A DNA stretch of 64,000 nucleotides, taken from Chthoniobacter flavus. GTDB taxonomy: Bacteria; Verrucomicrobiota; Verrucomicrobiia; Chthoniobacterales; Chthoniobacteraceae. Both the position numbers and the translations under genes were made by a program. Positions 32,039 to 41,218 of this stretch are shown here, in pieces; the first letter of the stretch is position 1, and every line of letters begins with the position of its first letter. The notes beneath the pieces are model-generated. The model searched no databases. It saw only the letters and a program-made list of their open reading frames with translations, and was not told where the DNA came from. The DNA is taken from contig CAMAUX010000001.1 of the NCBI GenBank assembly GCA_945861435.1, positions 1 through 64,000 of the forward strand, given 5' to 3'.

Positions 32039-35000
32039 TTATTTGGACTTGGAAGCTCCGATGGCAGCGGCCTTGGCCATCTTTTCCTCAATGAGCTGGG
32101 CTCCGCGCCAGAGGCCGTCGGGAGCGAGTTCGGATTCTGCCGGGAAGAGTGCGCCGACCTTGATGTAATTGTTGATGGCGGAATCGACGTCGCCTTTTTC
32201 CTGAGAGATCTTGCCGATGAGGAGCATGGCGCGGGCGCGGAGATTGGTGGGTGCGACGGTGGACTTGGCGACCTTGCCGAGGAGGGTGAGGGCTTCCTCG
32301 AGTTTTTTGGCCTGAAACTCGCCCTCAGCGATGCCGAAGTCGGCTTCGAGCAGTTTGGTGGAAAAGGGGTAGGTCGTTTTGAGTTCCGCGAACTTCTCCA
32401 TGGCTTCCGCTTTTTTATCCTGTCCTTGGAGGACCTTGGCGAAGCCGTAAAGGGCGGTGGATTGGGCTTCGCCCACGATGCGGGGCGCCTTGTCCGGCGT
32501 GGTGTTGGCTGGGATCGGGTAATCTTTGGCGAGCTTTTCGAAGATCTTCTGCGCGGCGGTCCAGTCCTTCTTTTTGAGGAGGACGCCGCCGTAAAGGTCG
32601 AGGTCGGCGGGTGCGTAAACGAGTTTTTCGTCGTAGGCGGCCTTCATGGTCTCGAAGGACTTTTCCTCCTGCTTTTCCGCAAGAAGGCCCGCGTAGGCGA
32701 AGAGGATTTTGCTTTTGGTGGCGGCCTGCGATTCGAATTTTTTGGCGAAGGATTGGAAGTAGTCGTCGACGTCCTTCTCCGACTTCAGCTTTACGCGCTG
32801 CATGAGTTTCTGGCAGGCGAGGAGGTTCTGAAGGGCGAGCGAGACCTCGGAGGCGTCAGGGAATTGTTCGACGACTTTTTCAGCGCTGGAGACGGTGCTG
32901 TTGATGGCCTTCTCCCAGTCCTTGCGTTGTTGCTCGTTGAGGGAGAGGTAGACGGGCATGGCGTCGGCGAGCTTTTTGTAAAGGTTGCTGACTTTGACGA
33001 GCGCCTTGGCCACATCCACTTCCTTGCGGCCGAGGGCGAGGTATTTTTCGTAGGTGGCGATGGCGTCGGCATTGGCCTGCTGGGCGATTTGCACTTGGGC
33101 GATGAAATCGTAGGCGGAGTAGCTCCGGTCGCTGTCCGGGTAGGTATCCAGAAAGGCGGCCATCACGGCCTTCACCTGGTCGTATTCCTGATCCTTGAGG
33201 TGAAGGGCGGCCCGGCTGAAGTAGGCGTTTGGAGCGGGATCCGACTTGGGATGCTTTTCGGTGATTTCGGTGTAGCTCGCGAGGGCTCCGGCCTTGTCGT
33301 TGGAGGCGGTCTGGATCTGGCCGAGGAGGAAGAAGCCGGCTGGGCGGGTTTGGCTGCTGGGATACTCGGTGAGGAACAACTGGGCTGCGTCGAGTGCGGC
33401 CTTGGTGTCGCCCTTGGCAAAGGTGAGTTGTGCGACCCAGTAGGAGGCTTGGTCGGCTTCCGGGGTGCCCTTGTGGTCGTCGCGGACCGTGAGGAAGGAT
33501 TTGAGAGATTCTTCGTTTTTGCCGGTTTTTTGGTAGATGCTGCCGAGGCCCATCAGGGCTGCGCGAGCCTGTGGCGGTTCGGGGTTGGTTTTGAGGAACT
33601 TGATGAGGACCTCGAGTGCATCGTCGAATTTTCCGAGTGGGATGAGGGAGAGGGCCTCGTTCATCGCGGCGTCGGAGGTGAGCTTGCTTTGCGGATAGAG
33701 CTCGGTCTGGGCCTTGAAATACTTGGCAGCCTCGTCGGGCTTGTTGTGGTGGGAGAAGGCTGCGCCGAGGAGGATGGGGAGGTTTTCCGCCATGGGGTCC
33801 GCCTTATAAGCGGCCATGAAAGCGTCGTAGTATTTGACGGCGGGCTCGGTGAGATGCTGGACGGCGTAGGTGAGTGCGAGGATGTAGGCGACCTGCTTCT
33901 TCTGCTCCGGGTCCTCCATCTGGTTCTCTAAAAAACGGGCGACGATGCGCGCGGCATCGTATTGTTCGAGGGTGACGTAGACGTTGGCCATCTTCAGCTT
34001 TGCCGGGATGAACTGGTCGGCACGGGCCTCAAAGTTGGCGAGCTTCTCCTTCTCGTTCATGAGCGTGCGTTGGTAGAGGCGGAACTGGTCGGCGGGCATT
34101 CCGCCGCGTTCGACGATGCCTTTGTAGAAGGCGACTTTTGCCTGCTGAAGCTTGACGACCTCGGATTTGGGGAGGACGGCGCGGTAGGCGTCGAGGGACA
34201 AGCGGAGGCGGCGGGCCTTGTCGTCGCCCTCGGTGAGTTGCCCGCGAATCTGCTGCATTTCTGCGATCTGGAATTGGGCGTCGTTGGAAAGGGCGAGATC
34301 GACGCGTTGGAAGATGAGCTCACCGAAGAGCTTGTTGGCCTCGTCGAAGGTCTTGATGGCCTCCGGATCGGGGGCGGTGGCCTTGGAGAGGCCGATCTTG
34401 CTTTTGGTGCCGAGGGCGAAGGCGAGGGAGTACTTGTTATCGAGCGCGGAAGGGCTCTGCGGGAATTTTTGAATGTTAAAGCGGAGGGATGCGACCGCCT
34501 CGTCGAACTGCTCGAGGGCGAAGTGCGCCTGCGCCTTGACCAAATTGGCAGCCTCGACTTCCTCCGAGTTGGGGAAGCGCTTCAGGAAGGCGTCGAATTC
34601 ATTCACGGCGGTCTGGAGTGCCTCCTTGCGGTTGGGGGCGTTTTCCGGAAGGGCCATGGCCTTGCCGAGGAGGAGCTTGGGGATGAAGCCGAGGGCGGCT
34701 TCGACGGTTTCCTTGGGAACATTCTTGAGCTCGACCGTGGCCTTGAGCAGTTCGACGCCCTTGTCGAATTCGCCCATGAAGTAATAGCAGTACGCGAGCC
34801 GGAAGTTCGCCTCTGGGATCATGGGCGACGTCGGATAGTTCTTGGGAATGCCGAGGAAGAACTGTGCAGCCTCCCCGTACTTGCCTTCGCTGAGGAGCCG
34901 GATCCCCTGTTTGGTGTCCTGAACGTCGAGTGTGTCCGGCTTCGGGCCCTGCGCGGAGGCGGGTTCCGGTTGCAGGAACAAAAGCGAAAGGACTGTGATT

Positions 35001-35056
35001 GCGGCGGCGGTCAGGGAGCGGAGCCGCGGGAGGAGAATCGACGGGGCGGGCGTCAT
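32039..35056 (-). CDS. Large periplasmic tetratricopeptide-repeat protein
   Basis: 1005 residues from ATG 35056, with a signal peptide ending near ASAQ. The mature protein is almost entirely TPR-type helix pairs, for example EGKYGEAAQFFLGIPKNYPT, FRLAYCYYFMGEFDKGVELL, FDDALEVLIKFLKTNPEPPQ and KAGALASYTEITEKHPKS. Such proteins act as scaffolds in the periplasm, and relatives are described as outer-membrane assembly or 'tol-pal' type TPR proteins. No catalytic domain is seen. It is followed by the small TPR lipoprotein gene. Confidence 0.82.
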   Translation of the reverse strand: MTPAPSILLPRLRSLTAAAITVLSLLFLQPEPASAQGPKPDTLDVQDTKQGIRLLSEGKYGEAAQFFLGIPKNYPTSPMIPEANFRLAYCYYFMGEFDKGVELLKATVELKNVPKETVEAALGFIPKLLLGKAMALPENAPNRKEALQTAVNEFDAFLKRFPNSEEVEAANLVKAQAHFALEQFDEAVASLRFNIQKFPQSPSALDNKYSLAFALGTKSKIGLSKATAPDPEAIKTFDEANKLFGELIFQRVDLALSNDAQFQIAEMQQIRGQLTEGDDKARRLRLSLDAYRAVLPKSEVVKLQQAKVAFYKGIVERGGMPADQFRLYQRTLMNEKEKLANFEARADQFIPAKLKMANVYVTLEQYDAARIVARFLENQMEDPEQKKQVAYILALTYAVQHLTEPAVKYYDAFMAAYKADPMAENLPILLGAAFSHHNKPDEAAKYFKAQTELYPQSKLTSDAAMNEALSLIPLGKFDDALEVLIKFLKTNPEPPQARAALMGLGSIYQKTGKNEESLKSFLTVRDDHKGTPEADQASYWVAQLTFAKGDTKAALDAAQLFLTEYPSSQTRPAGFFLLGQIQTASNDKAGALASYTEITEKHPKSDPAPNAYFSRAALHLKDQEYDQVKAVMAAFLDTYPDSDRSYSAYDFIAQVQIAQQANADAIATYEKYLALGRKEVDVAKALVKVSNLYKKLADAMPVYLSLNEQQRKDWEKAINSTVSSAEKVVEQFPDASEVSLALQNLLACQKLMQRVKLKSEKDVDDYFQSFAKKFESQAATKSKILFAYAGLLAEKQEEKSFETMKAAYDEKLVYAPADLDLYGGVLLKKKDWTAAQKIFEKLAKDYPIPANTTPDKAPRIVGEAQSTALYGFAKVLQGQDKKAEAMEKFAELKTTYPFSTKLLEADFGIAEGEFQAKKLEEALTLLGKVAKSTVAPTNLRARAMLLIGKISQEKGDVDSAINNYIKVGALFPAESELAPDGLWRGAQLIEEKMAKAAAIGASKSK

Positions 35057-35223
35057 AATGGGAAGAGCGCCAAGAGTAGATGAGCGGGGGGGCTGTGACC
35101 ATCCCATTCTGCTGCTCCCAAAGGCGGATTCCAGAGCGTTTGGAGCGGACGCATCGCCCTCTGCGGCGCGGCTCCAAGCACACCTGTGGACGTTGCGTCT
35201 GCAGCCGGTTCGGCGTGCGCGTG

Positions 35224-38200
35224 CTAGTGCGGTTTCTCGAAGACGATGGTCTGTTCCGCCCGGCTCAGAGCGGCGGCGCAGCTGGATTGGAATGCGCTGT
35301 ACCGCGTGGCCGGGAATTCCCCGCGCTGCCGGAGCAGGCGGCAGTCGAGGAGCAGGTTCTGGGCGTCAATGCGGGCGATGGGCTGGGCCTGCGAGAAGGC
35401 GTCCTTGTGTTCGGTGCCCTTGGAGAGAGAGGGCTTCCAGCCAGCGGCGCTATGGATTTCCACATGGCATTCCATGCCCAGTGGCATGCGCAGATGAAAG
35501 GGACTCTGCCGCTTCTCGACTGGTTCCGGCACAAAGAAAGCGCGCTCCCAGATGGCCGGGATCTGTCCGATGAGTTGGTTGCCGACGGTCTGGAAGCGTT
35601 GGCGGAGGAGATAGCGGAGTTCGAGGCGGAAGGGCTTTTCCGGGGAGTCGACTCCGGTGACTTCTGCGGACTGCAGTTCGAGGGAGGGGGCTTTGTCGTG
35701 CAGCATCGTCTGGAGGGCGCTCTGGCGTTGTGCGGGTTGGATGCGCTCGAGGTGTTCGCGAAGGGATGCTGCAATGTAGCCCTCGAAGGTGACGCTCTCC
35801 CGCACACTGAGGTCGCCGTTTTCCTCCACGGTGAGGTGGCGCTGGGAACTGACGCGGGCGGCGGTGTCCGGATAATCGGGGATCGCGACGAGACCCGGTT
35901 TCTCGGGATCGAGAACGAGGGCGTGATGTGTGGCGAGGCTGTGGGGCGGGAGTTTGTCGCGCAGGTTGGCGGACTTGGATGTGCAGTCCACGAAGCGGCC
36001 GCCGTCCGTGAACGGGAGGTAGACGATCATATGGTTGAACTGATCGAGGGAGGGGAGTTGAGGGCGCACGTCGGCGGCTGTGGAGACGAGGGCGAGGCGA
36101 GCGTCCACGCCCGATGCCTCCAGAAGCTGCCAGAGCAGCAAGGAGTGGTCTTTGCAGTCCCCGTAACGGTTGCGAAGAGTCTCTGCCGCGGGAGCAGGGA
36201 CCCGTGCGCGACGGCCGAACTCGAGGCCCTTGTAGGTGAGATCCCGCTGCACCAGCCGGCTGAGGGCGGCGATTTTCTCACCGGGTTCGCTGAGGCCTGC
36301 GACGGCTTTCTTGGCCGCCTCGCGCACCGCGGGATCGATGGGGGTGCGGTCCTTGATGAGCTTGAGGTAATTCTGGGCCTCGGCCTTCCAGCTTCCTGTG
36401 CTCTCAGCCATCCAGAGAAGGGGGAGGCAGTGCTCGGTGTCGGCTTGGAGGGGTTCGCTGCGGTAAACCGGGGGTTTTTCGAAGTGCCAGCGAAGCGTCT
36501 TGCTACTTGGATCTTGAAGGGGCGCGGGGACGTCCGGCGTTGTTTCCCAGCGGATGTTTTTGGTGGGGGCCTTGAGCTGCACGACGCTGCGCAACACCGG
36601 AAGACCGCGGGAGAAAGTGAACGAGCGGAATTCGAAGGCGTCCGGAGCGTCTACGTCGCGCCGTGTGAGGGTGTAGTGGAGGGTGCTGCCCGGCTGGAGT
36701 CCCGGCACCGGCACATGGAGGATCTTGCGCTGGCTGACGAGGTCGCTGCCGCCTTCGTCGAGCACGTAGCTTTGTTCCATGCTGGCGCTGGCGATGAGCT
36801 CGCCCTCTGCGTTGCGGACCGAGAGCGCGTTCACGAAGATCTCCTCCTGAAGAGGGTCGAACGGGAAGGAGAGTGTGGAGAAGGATTCCACGGCGGGGGC
36901 ATCGAGCACGGTGACCACGTGCCGTTCGGTGGAGCGGAGTTCCCGGCCCTTTTGGTAGACGATCGCGCGGTGGCACAGACGGTAGTAAGCGTTGTAGCCC
37001 TGCAGGTAGTCGGCCGCCGTGGCGGGGTCTGCGGGGATGAGTTGATCGGCCGGCACCTCCACTTCGGCCAGCGGTTTTTTGACGGTGAGGTTGTCGCCCT
37101 GTCCCAGCATGGCGTTGGTCTGGTCGAGAAGCTTTTTGATGTTGGGTTCGCCGGGTTCCTTCTGATGCGCCTTCTCGAAGGATGCCTTGGCGTTGCGGTA
37201 GCGTTTGAGCGCAAGTTCGCACAGGCCCTTGCGGAAATACACCGGCGCAAGCTCGTGCCCCTGTGCGAGGAGGCGTTCGCACTGGACGGCGCATTCGCTG
37301 AAGCGTTCGGCAGCGAAGTAACCTTCCGCGAGCGCGACGAGGTTTGCCTCGCTTCCGGGGTCGTCCTTGCAAAGCGCCTCCAGCACAGCGAGTGCGGAGT
37401 CGAAATCCTTGCGGGCGCAGAGAATGGTGGCGCGCAACCGACGCAGCCGGGCGCTGTCCTGTCCCTTGGCGTAATTCTCCAGCGCATTCAGCGCGTGCTC
37501 GGTCTCGCCTCGTTCGCACAGTGCCCGGATCCAGAACTCGAATTGGTCGTCGTCGCGGAAGCCTTTGCTGAAGCCCTTTTCGAAGCTTGTGGAGGCGGCG
37601 GTCCAGTCGCCTTTCGCAAGCTCAAGGCTCGCGCGGGTGAGGCAGATCAGGGGATGCTCGTTGAGTTCCTCCCCGGCCTTGGCGAGGGTTTCGAGCGCTT
37701 CGTCGGCCTTACCCATGACGCCGAGGGCCTTGACGAGGTTGAACAGGAACGCGGGCTCCGGGCGCCCCCTTTCCACGGCGCGCTGGAACCAGGAAAGGGA
37801 CTCCGCTGGCTGGCGCTTCTGATCCAGGAAAAAGAGGCCGATGCTGTTGAGGATATACTGGTGGCGCGCCTTCTCCTCGTCGTTCAGGGCGTCCCAAGCG
37901 GGGGGATTCGCGGACTCGAACCGCACGGCGTTGAGCGCCCGCTCGAGCTGCTCGGGGCCCGGTGGGTCGAGCTTGTGGGTCCATGCAGCGAGCAGGTAGC
38001 TGGCGTGGGCCGAGGAGAGGATGCGCGCGCGCAGAAGACTGTCAGAACCGTCGCGGGGGCCCCTCCATGTGAGGTCGCGGCCGCTGAGCGCGCCTTGTTC
38101 AAAGGGCTTCTCGGAAGTGTTTTTACCTTCCATCGAAAAGTTCAATGTCCGCAGGAGTGCGAACACCATGGGATCGAGCTCCGCGTCCTGGCGGCCGAGT

Positions 38201-39345
38201 CCGACGGGGATGATGAAGAAAGCCGATTTGCCGTCGCCGCTGAGCACCGCCCACTCAGCCATCGGCACGGACCTGGCGCGAGCGGACGCCGGGAGCGGCT
38301 GAGTCCACCCGGTGCCCGACAGATCGGCGCTGAATCCAAACTGGGGGGAACGGTAACGCTGGCCGACTGCGAGGCTGAGGCCCGGGGGCGGTGTCTGCAG
38401 GAGGTGGAAGGTGGATCTGAAAAGGGCTGCGTCGGCTTGGATTTGAGCGCGTTCGCTCAGCGGGCCCCATGTCACCACGCTGTAGCGAGCGCCCTTCTGG
38501 ATCGTGGCCCACGTTTCGGAACAGTAGAGGGTGAACGGCGCGCCCATGAACTTTGCATCGACTCGCACGCCGTCCATGGAGTTCACCCGCAGGGGTTGCT
38601 CGCCAAGGACGTCGCCCGCTTGAAGCCGGTAGATGTTTGCACGGACGCCCTTGGCTTCGTCCTGCAGCGTGTGGCGGTTGCCCTCGGGGAGGGGTTCTGC
38701 CAGCACCACTGTCCGCATCTGGGAGTTCTTTTTTCCAAAGAGCACGCGGCCGCGGGACGGCGTTGCGTCCTTTGCCTGGCTTGCATCCAGTTCCTTCGGG
38801 TCCCGCTGTTCCCAGCCCTCCGGTGGTGCGATGCGGAACCGGTATTCCTCCACCGCGACCGAGCCCGGTTCCCAAGGTCTGGTGTCTCCGCGTGCGGCGA
38901 GCGCCCCTGCGACTGCTCCGGCAATCGCGAGGGAACCTCCAAGGAGGACCAATGCGCAGACGCTGATGCAGCGTTTGCGGCCCCGGCTGTAGCGCTCGGG
39001 AGAACGGTAGGTGTCGATCGTTCCGAGCAGGGAGAGGACCCCGCCGGCCATGAACAGCCCCACCACCGGAGCGAGCATGAGAATCCGGGCCGCGATGAGG
39101 ATCGGCGCGGACTGGTTGGGGACGAGCAGGCTCGCCGAACCAAGGAGGCTTTGAAGGAGCCAGCCTCCTTGAAAACACATCCGACCGACGACGCCCCTCT
39201 TGCTGTATTCCGGAAGCCTGAACTGGCCGCGCAACCGCACGAGAAAAACCGCGGGGATGACGACGCCCAGCAGCGTGCCCATGATGTAGCCGTGGGAGAG
39301 TGCGCTGTCTGGAGCCGATGAAGCGATGGCGTGGATCGGAGGCAT
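35224..39345 (-). CDS. Membrane-anchored DUF3857/transglutaminase-like protein with TPR region
   Basis: 1373 residues. Three membrane helices lie near 20-37, 82-105 and 128-150. An extracytoplasmic domain follows, then TPR-like helices (about 500-770, such as YFRKGLCELALKRYRNAKAS). A DUF3857 domain comes next (SMEQSYVLDEGGSD, LHYTLTRRDVD). The transglutaminase core has NRYGDCKDHSLLLWQLL (catalytic Cys1064), FNHMIVYLP with the His, and RFVDCTS with the Asp. The triad is complete, so amide bond cleavage or cross-linking is plausible. It faces the opposite way to the next group and seems to be transcribed alone. Confidence 0.82.
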   Translation of the reverse strand: MPPIHAIASSAPDSALSHGYIMGTLLGVVIPAVFLVRLRGQFRLPEYSKRGVVGRMCFQGGWLLQSLLGSASLLVPNQSAPILIAARILMLAPVVGLFMAGGVLSLLGTIDTYRSPERYSRGRKRCISVCALVLLGGSLAIAGAVAGALAARGDTRPWEPGSVAVEEYRFRIAPPEGWEQRDPKELDASQAKDATPSRGRVLFGKKNSQMRTVVLAEPLPEGNRHTLQDEAKGVRANIYRLQAGDVLGEQPLRVNSMDGVRVDAKFMGAPFTLYCSETWATIQKGARYSVVTWGPLSERAQIQADAALFRSTFHLLQTPPPGLSLAVGQRYRSPQFGFSADLSGTGWTQPLPASARARSVPMAEWAVLSGDGKSAFFIIPVGLGRQDAELDPMVFALLRTLNFSMEGKNTSEKPFEQGALSGRDLTWRGPRDGSDSLLRARILSSAHASYLLAAWTHKLDPPGPEQLERALNAVRFESANPPAWDALNDEEKARHQYILNSIGLFFLDQKRQPAESLSWFQRAVERGRPEPAFLFNLVKALGVMGKADEALETLAKAGEELNEHPLICLTRASLELAKGDWTAASTSFEKGFSKGFRDDDQFEFWIRALCERGETEHALNALENYAKGQDSARLRRLRATILCARKDFDSALAVLEALCKDDPGSEANLVALAEGYFAAERFSECAVQCERLLAQGHELAPVYFRKGLCELALKRYRNAKASFEKAHQKEPGEPNIKKLLDQTNAMLGQGDNLTVKKPLAEVEVPADQLIPADPATAADYLQGYNAYYRLCHRAIVYQKGRELRSTERHVVTVLDAPAVESFSTLSFPFDPLQEEIFVNALSVRNAEGELIASASMEQSYVLDEGGSDLVSQRKILHVPVPGLQPGSTLHYTLTRRDVDAPDAFEFRSFTFSRGLPVLRSVVQLKAPTKNIRWETTPDVPAPLQDPSSKTLRWHFEKPPVYRSEPLQADTEHCLPLLWMAESTGSWKAEAQNYLKLIKDRTPIDPAVREAAKKAVAGLSEPGEKIAALSRLVQRDLTYKGLEFGRRARVPAPAAETLRNRYGDCKDHSLLLWQLLEASGVDARLALVSTAADVRPQLPSLDQFNHMIVYLPFTDGGRFVDCTSKSANLRDKLPPHSLATHHALVLDPEKPGLVAIPDYPDTAARVSSQRHLTVEENGDLSVRESVTFEGYIAASLREHLERIQPAQRQSALQTMLHDKAPSLELQSAEVTGVDSPEKPFRLELRYLLRQRFQTVGNQLIGQIPAIWERAFFVPEPVEKRQSPFHLRMPLGMECHVEIHSAAGWKPSLSKGTEHKDAFSQAQPIARIDAQNLLLDCRLLRQRGEFPATRYSAFQSSCAAALSRAEQTIVFEKPH

Positions 39346-39618
39346 GGTGAGGAAGGGCGGTGGCGCCGCTGGGTGCGCCGGGGCGTTTGAAATCAGAGGA
39401 CGGGATCTGCGGCAACACGGATGTTCAACCTGAGCTGGGCCTCAGGTTCTTGGAGATGTGTGGCTGACGACGGGTCTTCATGCCCCCTAAGGCCCGCGTC
39501 ACCTCGATGTCAGCGCACGGCTCTGTCCCGGAGGGGGACCGTCGGAGCCCACTGGGCCGGCCTGAGCTCAAGCGCCTTTGATCGAATGGCAGGCGCTTGG
39601 CCTGTTGATGAGCGGGCG

Positions 39619-41055
39619 CTACAGCCGGAGCTTCGCGAAGACAGCCTTGAGCGCCTTGGTCCAGAGGGCGTAACCGTCGGCGTTCGGGTGCAGCATGTCG
39701 GGGAACTCCGCCTTTCGGCAGGTGCCCGAGCCATCATCGAAGAGGGCCCATGTGTCGCAAAGGGTCACCTGCGGATCGTTGGCGAAGGCGGTCTCGATGA
39801 GCCCATTGAGGCGTTGGATCTTGTCGGGGAAAAGACCGGTAGCCGCGCCGCGTGGCATGACCTTGTTCACCACCACGGGCATCTGTGGATTGGAAGCTTT
39901 GAGCTTCGAGACGATGGTGCGGAGGTTTTCCGCGACGAGTTCCGGTTCGGCCCCAAGGCTGAGATCGTTGGTGCCAATGAGCAGGCTGACAGCGCGTGGA
40001 TGGAGCGCGAGCACGTCGCCCTCGAGTCGCTCGAGGAGGCCGCGCGTGGTGTCGCCGCTGATGCCGCGGTTCGCCACCTGCATCCCCTCAAAGTCTCGCG
40101 CAAGGGTCTTCCATCCCTCGGTGATGGAATCGCCAAAGAACACCACCGCACCCTGTTCCCGGTGTGCCGCCCAGTCGGCGCGGTGCCCCTTCCAGAGGCC
40201 CCGGAACCAGACTCCTGGCTGGACGGGGCCGGAGGCGGTCATGTTTTCGCTGGGGGGTTGCGCAGCGGTGCCTGCGACCTCGGTGAAGGTGACGGGTTTG
40301 CCGAGGCGCTGTGCAAAGAGCCACGGAAGCAAGTCGGGTTCCTGATAGGCGGGGGTCCACGAGTTGTGGTCGACCCGCGCGTATTCGCTGTAGAGCGGCG
40401 ACCCGCCGGCGGCCCGCAAAGCCGCCACCATGCGGCGCGAATGGCTGACCGCCACGGCCCGGTCGGAATCGCCGTGGAAGACCCAGATGGGAACTTTCGC
40501 GGCGCGCGCGATCATGGCGGGATCGCCTCCGCCACAGATGGGAACGGCGGCGGCCCAGTGATCCGGTTTGCGGCAGAGTGCATCCCATGTGCCGTAGCCG
40601 CCCATGGAGATGCCGCTGATGTAGCGTCGGTCTGAATCGATGGGGAATTCCTTCTCGAGTCCGGCGAGTGCCTCGAGGGTGCTGCGCATGCTGGGGCTGG
40701 GGTCTGCGGGCATGGCGGCCTCGGTCTTGCTCCAGTCAATATCCGCCCAGCGCTGTCCTGTCGGGACCTGCGGGACGACCACGTAGCACGGATACTTGGC
40801 GCGCACGGGGGGCTGTGTGAAAAGCGACACGCAGTGCTTGAGCTGCGCGGCGTTGTCCTCTCCACGCTCGCCGGCGCCGTGGAGGAAGAGGACCACGGGA
40901 TACTTCACCCCCGCCGCGGTCGACTCGGGTCGCAGGAGGCGGTAGCGGAGTGAGGCGCCGTCGGAGCCTTTGTAAATGCGGACTTCAAACGGTTCGTCTG
41001 CGAGGCAGCACAGCGGCAGGAGGATGCTCGCGAGGAGCAGCAGGAGTCTGTTCAT
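39619..41055 (-). CDS. Secreted bifunctional esterase: alpha/beta hydrolase fused to SGNH hydrolase
   Basis: 478 residues from ATG 41055 with a signal peptide (about 1-19). Residues about 22-255 are an alpha/beta hydrolase of the phospholipase/carboxylesterase or PHB-depolymerase type: oxyanion loop FLHGAGERGED, nucleophile Ser150 in GISMGG, Asp198 (HGDSD) and His230. Residues about 290-478 are an SGNH hydrolase: FFGDSITEGW with Ser310, NRGISGDT, LLIGTNDLS and DMLHPNADG. Both active sites are intact. Such fusions would remove ester groups from polysaccharides. It is divergent from the heme-binding dehydrogenase-like gene. Confidence 0.85.
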   Translation of the reverse strand: MNRLLLLLASILLPLCCLADEPFEVRIYKGSDGASLRYRLLRPESTAAGVKYPVVLFLHGAGERGEDNAAQLKHCVSLFTQPPVRAKYPCYVVVPQVPTGQRWADIDWSKTEAAMPADPSPSMRSTLEALAGLEKEFPIDSDRRYISGISMGGYGTWDALCRKPDHWAAAVPICGGGDPAMIARAAKVPIWVFHGDSDRAVAVSHSRRMVAALRAAGGSPLYSEYARVDHNSWTPAYQEPDLLPWLFAQRLGKPVTFTEVAGTAAQPPSENMTASGPVQPGVWFRGLWKGHRADWAAHREQGAVVFFGDSITEGWKTLARDFEGMQVANRGISGDTTRGLLERLEGDVLALHPRAVSLLIGTNDLSLGAEPELVAENLRTIVSKLKASNPQMPVVVNKVMPRGAATGLFPDKIQRLNGLIETAFANDPQVTLCDTWALFDDGSGTCRKAEFPDMLHPNADGYALWTKALKAVFAKLRL

Positions 41056-41218
41056 GGGGTGGTGAGCCGGAGTCTGCGCCGGAAGCGGGCGCATTGCCAA
41101 GCGCTGGAGCGGCGGGGTCGGTGCGGCGGCGTTTGATGGGCTACAGGACGTGACCCTGTGCTTTTGCCGTCCGAGAATGCCGCTGACCTCCGGCGGCCTG
41201 CATGTTAGGACTGCAGAA

